Positions 1 through 9,497 are shown, counted from the first letter of the stretch. The stretch is 64,000 nucleotides of DNA from Lysobacter sp. (GCA_011526085.1 WYBC01000034.1:1-64000); one strand, 5' to 3'. The notes: a model not told the origin generated them from the letters alone. Made by a program: numbers and translations.

Positions 1-74
1 CGACGCGAGTCGCGACGGGCTGCGGAAGGACTCTCTGCAATCCGTCGCGACTCGCGTCGCTCCCACAGGGGCTT
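1..74. repeat. REP-like inverted repeat, left end cut by window
   Basis: Positions 1-18 and 42-59 are perfect 18-base inverted arms around a 23-base loop. The right arm runs on into ctcccacaggggctt. The same outer sequence flanks the element at 22325-22435, so this is a second copy of one family. It looks like a Xanthomonadaceae REP/RAYT-type intergenic repeat; no transposase is adjacent. Confidence 0.7.
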
Positions 75-464
75 CGGTGACCGTTCCGGCGGCTCTACCG
101 TTGCCATCGGATCGTTTTCAACAAGCGCCGAAGGCACCAAATTCCGTGTGCGGTTCCGCATCCCCGTTCATCTCGCCGACCCGCCGCTGAACCCGTCCAC
201 CGCGGGTCGGTCGATGGCGTGATCGCGGTCACGGGACGTGTCGCGCATGGCTGCAGGCATGGCCGTTGCCGCAGGGCCCGCGCGTTGGAACCGATGGCGG
301 AGTCGCCGACTCCCCAGGCGGTTCGACGGAAGGAGCGCCTACGCGAGACTCTGCGAGACACATCGATGCCGCGCACGGGACATGGCGGTCCCGTCCGGGC
401 CTTCGTGCAGGGATGCGCGTTCCGTGGCCGCCTCCACGGAAACACGATCGAAAGGAAGAGATCC
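75..464. other. Intergenic stretch with no supported gene
   Basis: Open frames exist here on both strands, but they have no ribosome binding site and a composition typical of shadow frames in GC-rich DNA. An in-frame extension of the next gene upstream to 219 is possible on paper. The signal peptide and ribosome binding site at 451-460 instead place the true start at 465. No promoter is clear. Confidence 0.4.
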
Positions 465-1961
465 ATGAACGCATACAGAAGAACGGCATTGACGCTGGCC
501 TGCCTGTCGCTGATGCCGGCGGCATTGGTTCCGGTGGCCGCGATGGCCTCGAACTGGGAGATGACCTCCGGCCTGCCGACCGCCCGCGAAGTCCACCGCG
601 GCACGAAGGAAGTCCGCACCTGCGTGTCGCCGGGCGGATCGATCAGCGTCGGCACCGCGAGCCCGGGTGCGAACACCAACATGCTCGCCGAACGGTTGAA
701 CGTGTCGTCGGGCCTGATCTTCCGCTTCCAGTACGACACCGCGGGCCGGCCCGAACAGGCGGCGCAGGTGGTCGAATTCCGCGACGGCACCGGATTCGCG
801 ATGGTCGGCAGCCTCGACCCGACCAGCACCACCGCGCCGACCTCGCAGTTCGTCATCACCAAGATCGGCTGCAACGGCGTGCCGCTGTGGCGTTTCTATT
901 ACGGCGACACCACCGACTACAACACCGCCTTCGACATCCTGCAGACCGCCTCGGGCGACACCGCGTTCTCCACCCAGGCCGGCGATCTGGTCGCGCTCGG
1001 CAAATACTTCAAGCCCGCGACCGCCACCACCGCGGCCGTGTATCGCCCGCGGATCGTGCGCACGCGTTCGACCGGCGCGCTGATCTGGGCGCGCGACTAC
1101 CAGAACGCGATCGCCGGCGATTTCGAACTGCAGGCCATCGCCGAACTGGCGCCGGTCGCGCCCAGCCTCACCGGCGATCTGGTCGCGGTCGGCCGCATCG
1201 GCCCCGAGACCGCGCTGATGCAGGTCAACGGCAACACCGGCGCGGTCGTCTGCACCGCCCGCACCCGCGGCATCGGCACGGCGCTGTTCCACGACGTGGT
1301 CGGCGTGCGCACCACCGGCGGCACGCCCGAAGTGCTGGCCGTGGGCGAAACCGCCGCCAGCGTCGGCGGTGCGCCGCAGGTCTATCTCGCGCGCTTCGTG
1401 CCGAACTGCCTGCTGCGCGTGCACACGCACTGGGGCAGCACCGCCGACCGCGAGATCGGCTGGGCCACGGATCTCACGTTGCCGACGACGTATGCCGGCG
1501 CGCCCGCGGGCGTGATGATGATCGCGGGTGAAGTGAATGGCGCGTACGGCACCACCGCGCTGAGCCAGGACGCCTTCACCCACCTCGCGCATCCACAGAC
1601 GCTGCTGCCCTACGTGCTGCCGACCGGCCTGCCGGTGATCGGCAAGCGCTACGGCACGCAGGGCGCGCAGGCCGAGAAGGCGTTCTCGCTGTCCGCGGCC
1701 AACAACGGTGCGTACTTCGCCGGCTCCACCTCCACCGACTGGCTCGCGAACGGCGACCCGCTGCATGCGCTGACCTACCGCGGCGATGTCAGCGCGCTCA
1801 AGACCGTGTGCTCGGTCGACTGGAACCCGCCGGCGACGAATCTGTCCATCGCCAGCAACACCTTCGGCGTGACCCTCATCGCCAAGAGCTTCAACCAGTT
1901 GCCGCTGCCGACACCGATCACGGTGCCCGCGCAGCAACCATGCTGCACGGTGGTGCCGTGA
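465..1961 (+). CDS. Secreted hypothetical protein (498 aa)
   Basis: The family is not recognised. Residues 1-28 form a typical Sec signal peptide: basic MNAYRR, a hydrophobic core rich in Leu and Ala, then an AMA cleavage site. The mature part is rich in Gly, Thr, Val and Ala, with repeated short strand-like segments separated by polar turns and paired cysteines near the N and C ends (C-V-S-P; final QQPCCTVVP). This suggests an extracellular or periplasmic all-beta protein, perhaps propeller-like, which is inference. The start is supported by the purine-rich aaaggaagag site just upstream. The gene stands alone, with a hairpin repeat downstream at 1997-2022. Confidence 0.75.
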   Translation: MNAYRRTALTLACLSLMPAALVPVAAMASNWEMTSGLPTAREVHRGTKEVRTCVSPGGSISVGTASPGANTNMLAERLNVSSGLIFRFQYDTAGRPEQAAQVVEFRDGTGFAMVGSLDPTSTTAPTSQFVITKIGCNGVPLWRFYYGDTTDYNTAFDILQTASGDTAFSTQAGDLVALGKYFKPATATTAAVYRPRIVRTRSTGALIWARDYQNAIAGDFELQAIAELAPVAPSLTGDLVAVGRIGPETALMQVNGNTGAVVCTARTRGIGTALFHDVVGVRTTGGTPEVLAVGETAASVGGAPQVYLARFVPNCLLRVHTHWGSTADREIGWATDLTLPTTYAGAPAGVMMIAGEVNGAYGTTALSQDAFTHLAHPQTLLPYVLPTGLPVIGKRYGTQGAQAEKAFSLSAANNGAYFAGSTSTDWLANGDPLHALTYRGDVSALKTVCSVDWNPPATNLSIASNTFGVTLIAKSFNQLPLPTPITVPAQQPCCTVVP

Positions 1962-1996
1962 CGGGGCATCGGGTGAGGTGAGTTTTCGCGCTTTCT

Positions 1997-2022
1997 CCTT
2001 CTCCCCGCTTGCGGGGAGAAGG
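1997..2022. repeat. 12-bp perfect hairpin (terminator-like repeat)
   Basis: The arms ccttctccccgc (1997-2008) and gcggggagaagg (2011-2022) are perfect with a 2-base loop. No T-run follows, so it is either a Rho-independent-like stop for the upstream gene or a member of the dispersed ctccttctcccc repeat class common in xanthomonads. Confidence 0.55.
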
Positions 2023-2082
2023 TGGCGCAAGAGCCCGCCCCGTACTTGATACGGGGCCGGATGAGGGGCGGCGTGCAGAGCC

Positions 2083-2196
2083 GTAGGGCGCATAAGTCGA
2101 AGGCCTCATGCGCCGTTGTGCGTCGAATATGTCGGAGATTCAAGGGTGGTGCATGGCGATTTGCTTGTGCATTCCGCAAAAACGCATGCGCCTTAC
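2083..2196. repeat. MITE-like element with imperfect terminal inverted repeats
   Basis: Ends gtagggcgcat (2083-2093) and atgcgccttac (2186-2196) are inverted repeats matching at 10 of 11 bases, enclosing about 90 bases without an ORF. The element lies on the boundary between the GC-rich backbone and the AT-rich island, and its right end is 4 bases from the ATPase stop codon. It may have been involved in, or inserted after, acquisition of the island. Confidence 0.45.
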
Positions 2197-2200
2197 GGTA

Positions 2201-5061
2201 TTAAGTTACGAATGTTCCAACAACCAAATGCGTCCAAGCTTTTTGGAATGGGGTTTCTTCAAGCATGCTTTGGCCGTCTGAGGTATATGCATAAGCAAAA
2301 ACGCGAGCATTACTATCATCAGCAATTTTTATGATTTCTTCTATTGAATTATCGGATTTATGAGGAGAGTCGGACTCGTAAACAAACCAACGGTCATTCT
2401 CGAATACTTTGTTTAGTCTTCTTAATAAAAACTGCGGCAGCCCTCCTTTTCGAAAAATATTATCATTAACTGCGCTTGATACAAAAATTCGCAGTCCAGC
2501 TATGCGTCTCGCAAATATGGCGGCCGGGCTGCTCCCTAGATAGTCACTGTCAAGGAGGGAGCGGAAGAAAGTTAGAGCTATACCTCCGCCGGTGCTGTCC
2601 ACAACAATGGGTACAAGCATACTGTTGGGTTCAGCAGTAATGTCGAGATTGGCTAGAAATCCATCAAATGAAATAGATTCATACATTTCAAAGATGAAAC
2701 AACTCGGAAGATTTTTCTCCAAAAGGGTTGGTTCCATTGGGATCCAGCCTTTTTGGGTTAGGCCAATAGATGCAACTCCGCCCACGTGATGGCTTGACAT
2801 AATGTATTTTTTTATAACTGAGCGAACCCCTTTTAATGCTTCGTTTATGTTGAGGGGGGTGGCCTCGATACATAGTGCCCGGTGGATGTCGCGAACATAT
2901 AGTTCTGCAATAGATTTTGTAATCGAATCCTGAAATGGATACTCGCTTTCTGCGAGGCCGTCTCTCTGGACATTCAAGGGCAGTCTGCCGTCCCTGTCAT
3001 TCACTAGTAGGCGGGGGTGTGCGGCACGGAACGGACTTTTTCTCGTTGAAATTTCGAATTTAGGAAGGTTCTCGTCATGAAGGCTATGTCTGATCAAAAT
3101 TCCATTGCATATTAAAAAACCATGGATTGATCGCTGTGTATCTGGAATTCTATCGTACGTCCAAAAAATTGATTCAAAATCTTGAGATTCAAGGTATGAC
3201 CAGATCCCGTCTGGCGATAAGAGTTGTTGCGGAGTGACCCATGGTGGGTTCCGCTCTGACCATTTTGCATCTATGTGTGTCCGATAAACTATTTTTGGCT
3301 CAGGATATACATACCAATCGTAAAAAGGTATCTCGTCATTTCTAAATCTATTGGCATTGAGAAGCTGTTTTGTGACAAGTGGGTCGTTGATTTTTACTTC
3401 TACGCTTGTCCCAATTCCGCAGTCTATGCGACTAACCTCGATTAAGTCGTCGTCTAAGGAAAATGAAAGTCTTAATCCTGATCCGGTCTCATCTAGAAAA
3501 TGTCGAGTTGTAACCGTAATTTTTGGTCCAATCAAAAAAGCTGCCAAGGCTCCAACACCAAATCTTCCGGAGCGGCGAACCTGTGCTCGTCCTTCGCTAT
3601 CAATATACTCCTTTGACCACCATGCACTTCTTCGGAATGATGCCCCGGCAGTTAGAAAAAAAGAACTCAGTGTCTGTAGTGTCATGCCAACGCCATTATC
3701 CGTGACGCGGACGTAAGCTGCGTTTTCATTGGACAGGTCGACTTCTACTTCAACTGATGGATTATAATCATTGGCTGAATTTTTCCGGATGAGCTGATTT
3801 TGCATTTCTAGGGTTGCGTCTATGGAGTTCTGTAGAAGCTCTCGAACTCCTATTGTCGGCCGATTACCATAAAGAGGGCCCACTAATATGCGGAGTAATT
3901 CTGCGGATGACGTTGTCAATCGTATCTCTTTTGGTACGTATTTTAAGGAATTTTCTTTTTCAAAAACTAAAGGGTTGTCTAGGTTCGAAATTAATCTACG
4001 TACGGTTAGTCCAAGTGAATTTAATTCATGGACACGACCATAAACTTCTCCAAGTAAAGCCCATGATTCGTCAAGCTCGCGTTGAAGGTCTCTAAATAGC
4101 GCTCGAAGTCCGCTAAATATGATAATGTTCTTTGGGCTTGCGATTACGTTTAGTGCTTCCGGATCGTCGCCAAGCTGGTGTAACTCAAGTACATCATGAT
4201 GTTTGGCCCATTCTTGTCGGGAAATTGGGCTTCTTAAGCCTCTTAACTGCAAAATTTGGGTTGGCGCTCGCGCGGCATCTATCTGAATATAATCAGCGAT
4301 TCGGAGGAGTGTCATTATGTATGGCGCATGTATATCCAAGTACCTGCGCCTTTTTATTCGAGGGATTCGGTCAGCTGCATCTCGCACGCTTAGGTTGTGG
4401 CTTCTCGCCAGAAATCCATAGAGATCTCTATGAGTCAAAGGAAATGTACTGAAAGGATGAAAATTCTTTGAATTTTCAGTGCCTGGAACTCCGTTTATCG
4501 CTATTTCATGCGCCAGTCGGGCATGGTTTCTTCTAAGAAATTCACCCACGAGCAATTTTTGGCGGTCGCTGAGGATTCTGCTATCGTCTAATGGCTCGAT
4601 CGGATTGGCGTCTCCGAAAACCGATATCAATTTTCTTGAATCCCATCGAATGGCTTCTTGCTGAAATTTTATATATGAATCTTTCCAGGAATCTTCGTCT
4701 TTAAATAGAGATGACTGATCCTCTGTATTTTCGTTAAACAAAAGAGAAAAAATCCGTCTGTTGACAGATGCATTGCGCAATCATGGAGCAGTACCGCAGA
4801 TATTATGGCGATTCCATCGTCTGGGTTAATTAAATTCCATGATTCTTTTGAAATTAAATTTTCTACGGATCTCAGCACATTAATAATGTGAGATATTCCA
4901 TGGTCCGTATATTCATAAAACAAAGGAGTTTTATTATCTGCAAGCCATATCGAAAAATCTCGAATTGCTATTTCTATGCTCCCGTTGGGGGAAGTCTCCC
5001 GGGATATCAATTCTTTAAGTTTTGGCGGCACTTCAATAATTAGTACATGCGGCTTTGACAT
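2201..5061 (-). CDS. HD-domain + GHKL (Hsp90-like) ATPase, frameshifted
   Basis: Two overlapping frames form one gene of about 953 residues. The 5' part (5061 to about 4753) starts MSKPHVLI and carries an HD-hydrolase motif: H at residue 54 in YTDHGISH, then the HD pair in LLHDCAMH at 93-94. The 3' part has all GHKL ATP-binding boxes: N-box ELLQNSIDATLE, DNGVGM, SGRFGVGALAAF and a GIGTSVEV G3 box. This indicates an Hsp90/MutL-type nucleotide clamp. The frames meet at a run of six A (4747-4752; T on the coding strand). One extra base restores DGFFSLLFNENTED. The gene is AT-rich, unlike all neighbours, so probably horizontally acquired. Substrate is unknown; a role in phage defence or stress is inference. 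It could be a sequencing error or a real pseudogene. Confidence 0.7.
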
Positions 5062-5138
5062 CTTATTTTCGTTCCCTTGAATTTGAATTTATGATCGCAA
5101 TTCTTTGTATTTTTTCGTATTGCTGTTTCTAAATTCGG

Positions 5139-5376
5139 TTATGATTTTTCTGAAATTATGGCTTCGAAAATTTTTTCGGGGTACGCATTCCAGTTCTTGA
5201 GCCAATTTTTATTGGCTGCTCTAGACTTGATTGAGTCACCAAGTCGATTAGATCGGCAATAGTGTTTTGAAGAGTGCTACGGGGTGCTAGGAACTCGCTC
5301 TTGAAAACTCGGGCCAATTGTCCAGTGGTTGATTATTTAATTCATTCACTTTAGCAATCTGGCCCCAATGCTCCAT
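5139..5376 (-). pseudogene. Small AT-rich ORF upstream of the ATPase, two frame breaks
   Basis: From ATG at 5376 a frame begins MEHWGQIAKVNELNN and stops after SRASS. Adding one T at the T4 run (A4 at 5304-5307 on +) and one A at the A5 run (T5 at 5206-5210 on +) gives a continuous protein of about 80 residues. It passes through APRSTLQNTIADLIDLV and ends IFEAIISEKS. No family is recognised. It ends 77 bases before the ATPase start on the same strand and shares its low G+C, so the two probably form one transferred operon. It could instead be a decayed remnant. Confidence 0.35.
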
Positions 5377-5434
5377 CACCGTCAACCTGTCTAAACCACC
5401 AGCCAACCCACGGCCCAAGCGGCGCTGTCCAAGC

Positions 5435-5551
5435 GGGATCCCGACCTTCGCCGGGATGACGGCGGTGGCTGTCCTCGGTAGGCGCCTGCAGTCGCCGGAA
5501 ACAGCGTTGGCGGCCGTACCCTCAACCCGTCCCTCTCCCGGGGGGAGAGGG
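5435..5551. repeat. Two short hairpin repeats at island edge
   Basis: The segment gggatcccgaccttcgccgg with its continuation gatgac is a small hairpin (atcccg 5438-5443 / cgggat 5452-5457) of a widely dispersed class. At 5531-5539 and 5543-5551, ccctctccc / gggagaggg form a perfect 9-bp hairpin with a 3-base loop. The second lies just beyond the stop of the leftward gene ending at 5576 and may end its transcript, though no T-run is present. Confidence 0.45.
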
Positions 5552-5575
5552 AGAAGAGCAAGGTGGCCGCAGGCC

Positions 5576-6265
5576 TCAGCCGCGCCGCATCCACCACACG
5601 AGCAGGGCGAGCAGGACGCTGAGGGCGAGCGCGACTTTCATGACGGCGCCGAAGCGGGTCTTCTGGCCGGGCAGGGCGTCGCGGTCGTGGTCGCCGTAGA
5701 ACAGGCGCGCGCGGATCGCTTTGGGGTCGAGGTTCCTGCGGTCCTGCAGCGCCAGGCGCACTTCGACGTAGGTGTCCTGCGGGAAGGTGTAGGCGTGGGA
5801 TTCGCGGCCGATCCACGCGGCCTGCGGGGCGGTGCCGACGTTGACCACGCTTTCGCCCATGTATTCGGTGTGGATGCCGATGGTGCCGAGGGTGATCGGG
5901 ATCGCGCAGGGGTCGCGGGCTTCGGGGCATTCGATGCCGACATCGATGATGGCTTCGCCCTTGTTCTCCGGGTCGGGCCACGTGGCGGCGTAGTCGATCA
6001 GCAGAGTCACCGGGCCCTGGCTGGCGTCGTACTTGAAACTGCCGACCTCGAGCCGGCTGAAATCCTTGGCCTGCGCCTGGATCTCGGGGCCGGTCCAGGT
6101 CTGGTCGGCGATCACGTTCAGCGGTTTCGCCGGGTCCCGGCTTTCCAGCGGCATCGGCAGCGCGTTGGACTGCGCGGAGGCCGCGGGCGGCAGCGCGAAG
6201 ACGGAGACGAGCAGGGCGGCGGACAGGCAGGCGAGGCGTGCGGCGCGGCGGAAACGTGCGGTCAT
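5576..6265 (-). CDS. Exported protein with C-terminal membrane anchor
   Basis: A 229-residue protein with an N-terminal signal peptide (MTARFRRAARLACLSAALLV, cleavage near ASAQS). The central beta-rich domain has conserved-looking acidic and aromatic residues and two close cysteines (IECPEARDPC). One C-terminal transmembrane helix (VALALSVLLALLVWWMRRG) ends in a basic tail, so the main domain should face the periplasm. Family not recognised. An alternative start at 6313 overlaps the upstream lipoprotein stop as ATGA and would couple translation. The internal Met is preferred because it begins a standard signal peptide; neither has a clear Shine-Dalgarno. It is in one operon with the lipoprotein. 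Confidence 0.7.
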   Translation of the reverse strand: MTARFRRAARLACLSAALLVSVFALPPAASAQSNALPMPLESRDPAKPLNVIADQTWTGPEIQAQAKDFSRLEVGSFKYDASQGPVTLLIDYAATWPDPENKGEAIIDVGIECPEARDPCAIPITLGTIGIHTEYMGESVVNVGTAPQAAWIGRESHAYTFPQDTYVEVRLALQDRRNLDPKAIRARLFYGDHDRDALPGQKTRFGAVMKVALALSVLLALLVWWMRRG

Positions 6266-6309
6266 GGGGAGGCCATCGAGGAAGGGAAGGAGGGTGCGTG
6301 CGGCGCGGG

Positions 6310-6684
6310 TCATTCGACCACGCGCCAGCCGCCGGGGCCGTCGAACAGCGTCGCCCGGGTCCGGATCGATTCGGGGGTGTCCTTCACCGGCGGGAAACTG
6401 GCGAGGTAGGTGATGTCGCAGACGTAGACCCGCTGCTGCCCGTTGCAGCCGTGCACGGTGACGTGGTGCAGGCGGATGTCGAAGCGGATCTCGCGGAACG
6501 ATCCTGCGGAGCCGAGGTCGATGCGGATGCCGCCGCGCTCGTTGCGGTGCTCGAAATAATCGCCCAGTGCGTCTTCGATATCGCCCGCGTCGGGCGGGCC
6601 GTCGCGTGGGCCGCAGCCGGCGAGCGCGGATGCCAGCAGGGCCGTCGCCAGCAGTCGTGCCGGCCGGATCGTGTTCGTCCGCAT
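6310..6684 (-). CDS. Small lipoprotein (124 aa)
   Basis: The N-terminus MRTNTIRPARLLATALLASA leads to the lipobox LAGC, so a signal peptidase II lipoprotein is expected. The mature part is about 100 residues, with an acidic helix (DIEDALGDYFEHRNERGG) and a beta-rich domain holding two further cysteines (VHGCNG and VYVCDIT), perhaps a disulfide. The start has ggggatgcg just upstream. No named family is recognised. The downstream gene follows on the same strand with overlap or 44-base spacing depending on its start, so the two probably act together at the envelope. Confidence 0.7.
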   Translation of the reverse strand: MRTNTIRPARLLATALLASALAGCGPRDGPPDAGDIEDALGDYFEHRNERGGIRIDLGSAGSFREIRFDIRLHHVTVHGCNGQQRVYVCDITYLASFPPVKDTPESIRTRATLFDGPGGWRVVE

Positions 6685-6833
6685 CGCATCCCCGGTGCGC
6701 TGTGGTGAAGGCCGGAGCATAGCCGAGCGGCCCGCGCTTGTCGCGACGGCCGCCCGGTGGCTTCCGCTATGCTTGCCATTGCACGCGGTGCCCATGGGGG
6801 CGCACGCGCGCAATGCCGTCAGGGGGAAGACCG

Positions 6834-9446
6834 ATGCTCCGAATGTCCGTCCAGATCGCTTCCGCCCGGATCGCATCGCTTCGGGGCGGCCGTGGTGTCG
6901 TCGCATGGTGCGCGTGTCTGCTGCTGTGCTTCGCGCTGCCGGCGCAGGCGATCATCCGCGAGGTCGATCCCGGCGAACTGCCGAAACTGGATGCCGACGA
7001 GGGGCTGTTGCTGATCGCGGTGGACAGCGATGTGCAACTGCGCTCGGTGCGCATTTCGCGGCAGGGCGTCAACCTCGACATGCGCAGCATGCGCGGGGTC
7101 GAACCCGGGCGCAGCTCGCAGCTCTACGTGTTGCCGGCAGGCCGCTATCGCTGGACCAGCGTCGGCTACATCGGCGAGTTCAAGCTGTCGAAGGATCCGG
7201 AGTTCGGATTCGAGGTGAAACCCGGCGTGTTGAACTATCCCGGCGATCTGCTGTTCCGCAGGGCCAGCTGGTTCAGCGCCGTCGTCCATGTCAGCAATCG
7301 CGGGCTGCTGGCGCTCGACTGGCTGGAGAAGGAACATCCCGCGCTGTCGCGCAGCCAGCGCCTCGAATACACCGGGCACTATCCCGACCCGTTCCCGGCG
7401 ATGTATCGCGAGGCGATCGCGCAGGGCCGTCCTGCCGAAGACAGGACGCTCGATCCGCCGCCGCCGGGCACGTTGCCGATCGCGCTCGACGAACTCTGGC
7501 GGCCCAGCCGCCTGCAGATGATCGAACTGAATCCGCGCGGCGATCTGTTCGCCGAAGTGGTGGTGTTCGAAGTCCCGGGCAGCCAGAAGAAGTCCTCGAA
7601 GGATGGCGAGGGAGACGGCGGATGGCGCTGGGCGATCAATCTGGTCGACATCGAAAAGGGCTCGCTGGTGCGGCTGTACGAATCGCCGAAGCCGGTATCG
7701 CGGCTGGACTGGGCCGACGACCGTTCGCTGATCATGAGCATCGGCCGCAGCGATGAGCTGGATGCGCTGATCGTGGCGCATGTCGTCGACAAGCCCGAAG
7801 GTCGCAGCTATGCCAAGGTGATCGTGCCGCGGGTCGGCGTGCTGGTGAAGGTGCTCGCGGACCAGCCCGGGCACATCCTGTTCGCTTCGGCTTCCAAGTC
7901 CGGCAGCCGCAGGGTCGTGGTGCACCGGCTCGACGTGCGCAGCCAGAAGGCGCTGGACCGCTTCGATTTCGCCGCGAGCGCACGCCTGAATCACGGCATC
8001 GACAACGGTCTGGCGTTTTACGCGGACGCGGTCGGCCGCATCCGCATGGCGATCGGCTACGGCGACGACGGGGAGCGGGTGCTGATCCACGGCGTCGACG
8101 GGCAATACCGCCAGGTGATGGTGCTCGACGAGGAGGCCGACTTCGATCCGAGAGGATTGTCGGCCGACGGCAACCTGATCTACGGCCTGTCCGAGCGCGA
8201 CCGCGGCCAGCGCGAACTGGTCGAACTGGACCCGGCGACCGGCAAGGTCACCCGCACCGTGTACGCGAAACCGGGTCGCGACATCGCGTCGCCGCTGTTC
8301 GCGCCTTCGGGCGAGCTGATCGGCGCGAGCTACCTCGACAACGGCCTGCTGGTCAGCCACTACTTCGAGGAGACTAATGCCAGGTTGTACGGCAAGCTGG
8401 GCGCCGCCTTCCCGGGCAGGGCGGTGACGATCCTGCAGCGCAATCCGGCCGGTCGGAAATTCCTGGTCGCGGTCAGCGGCAGCGACAAACCCACCGACGT
8501 GTATTTCTTCGACGCCGACACCTCGCGCGCGTCGCTGGTCAGCGAGACCAAGCCGTGGCTGGCGTCGCACGCGTTCGCGCCGGCGACGACCCTGCACGCG
8601 AAAAGCAAGGATGGCTTCGAGATCGAGGCCTATCTGACCATGCCGCGCGGCGCGAAGGGCAAGGTGCCTCTGGTGCTGTTCCCGCACGGCGGGCCGATCG
8701 GCGTGCGCGACGCTCTGTATTTCGATCCCGAAGTGCAGATCGTCGCCTCGCTCGGCTATGCCGTGCTGCAGGTCAACTTCCGCGGTTCCGAGGGCTTCGG
8801 CACCGCATTCCGCAAGGCCGGCGAGCGCAGCTACGGCAGTGCGATCGAGGACGACATCGACGCCGCACTGGCGTTGGCGCTGGAGCGCTATCCGCTGGAC
8901 GAGACCCGGATGTGCGCGATCGGCGCGAGCTACGGCGGTTATTCGGCGATGGTGTCCGCGATCCGCTGGCCGGGCCGGTTCCGCTGCGTGGTGTCGATGG
9001 CGGGGATCAGCGACCGGGCGCTGTTCTTCACCGCCAGCGACACCGCGCGCAGCGCCGAAGGTCGCGCGCTGATGGAGAAGATGATCGGCAACCCGAATAC
9101 CGACATGGCCGAGATGATGGCGTACTCGCCGCTGTACCGGTATCGCGAGCTGACCCTGCCGATCCTGCTGGTGCACGGTGGCGAGGATCTGCGTGTGGAT
9201 TACGAACACACCCGGCGTCTTGTGCGGATGCTGAATCTCGCCGGTCGCCCGCCCGCGCTGATCGAACTGACGGACGAAGCGCACGGGATCGAGGAAGACG
9301 AGAACAAGACCCGCGTCTGGGGCGCGATCGCCGGATTCCTGCGCGCGAATCTGTCCGATCCGCCGGCAGCCGCGCCAGCCGCGCCAGCCGCAACGCCAGC
9401 ACCCGCAGCGCCAGCGCCGGCACCTTCACCGTCCGACAAACGATGA
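6834..9446 (+). CDS. S9-family prolyl oligopeptidase-like serine peptidase
   Basis: Secreted alpha/beta-hydrolase peptidase of 870 residues. A signal peptide ends near LPAQA. A long beta-propeller-like region follows (about residues 60-600), then the hydrolase domain. Catalytic residues are visible: Ser about 699 in GASYGGYSAM, Asp about 785 in HGGEDLRVDYEH and His about 816 in EAHGIEE, with HGGPIG supplying the oxyanion region. The order Ser-Asp-His is that of dipeptidyl-peptidase IV/acylaminoacyl-peptidase relatives. The last 25 residues are an Ala-Pro low-complexity tail. The start has aggggga seven bases upstream. The likely role is cleavage of peptides in the periplasm or medium. It is divergent from the lipoprotein gene. 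Confidence 0.88.
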   Translation: MLRMSVQIASARIASLRGGRGVVAWCACLLLCFALPAQAIIREVDPGELPKLDADEGLLLIAVDSDVQLRSVRISRQGVNLDMRSMRGVEPGRSSQLYVLPAGRYRWTSVGYIGEFKLSKDPEFGFEVKPGVLNYPGDLLFRRASWFSAVVHVSNRGLLALDWLEKEHPALSRSQRLEYTGHYPDPFPAMYREAIAQGRPAEDRTLDPPPPGTLPIALDELWRPSRLQMIELNPRGDLFAEVVVFEVPGSQKKSSKDGEGDGGWRWAINLVDIEKGSLVRLYESPKPVSRLDWADDRSLIMSIGRSDELDALIVAHVVDKPEGRSYAKVIVPRVGVLVKVLADQPGHILFASASKSGSRRVVVHRLDVRSQKALDRFDFAASARLNHGIDNGLAFYADAVGRIRMAIGYGDDGERVLIHGVDGQYRQVMVLDEEADFDPRGLSADGNLIYGLSERDRGQRELVELDPATGKVTRTVYAKPGRDIASPLFAPSGELIGASYLDNGLLVSHYFEETNARLYGKLGAAFPGRAVTILQRNPAGRKFLVAVSGSDKPTDVYFFDADTSRASLVSETKPWLASHAFAPATTLHAKSKDGFEIEAYLTMPRGAKGKVPLVLFPHGGPIGVRDALYFDPEVQIVASLGYAVLQVNFRGSEGFGTAFRKAGERSYGSAIEDDIDAALALALERYPLDETRMCAIGASYGGYSAMVSAIRWPGRFRCVVSMAGISDRALFFTASDTARSAEGRALMEKMIGNPNTDMAEMMAYSPLYRYRELTLPILLVHGGEDLRVDYEHTRRLVRMLNLAGRPPALIELTDEAHGIEEDENKTRVWGAIAGFLRANLSDPPAAAPAAPAATPAPAAPAPAPSPSDKR

Positions 9447-9497
9447 GGCGCGGATGCGTCGTGCATCCGCGCCCCGTGGCGTGATGGTCTGGCGTCG

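Noticed and set aside
4741-4760. Programmed -1 frameshifting as the preferred explanation for the split ATPase
   Set aside because: The heptamer a-ttt-ttt is not a canonical X-XXY-YYZ slip site, no strong downstream pseudoknot is evident, and two nearby breaks at other homopolymers favour base-calling error.
4669-5061. Separate 130-residue HD protein as an independent gene
   Set aside because: After the T6 run its translation loses family character (LFCLTKIQRI...), while adding one base joins it to the ATPase, so it is the N-terminal part of one gene.
6819-9284. About 820-codon frame opposite the S9 peptidase
   Set aside because: No motifs, Arg/His/Gln-rich shadow composition, and complete overlap with a gene that has a full catalytic triad.
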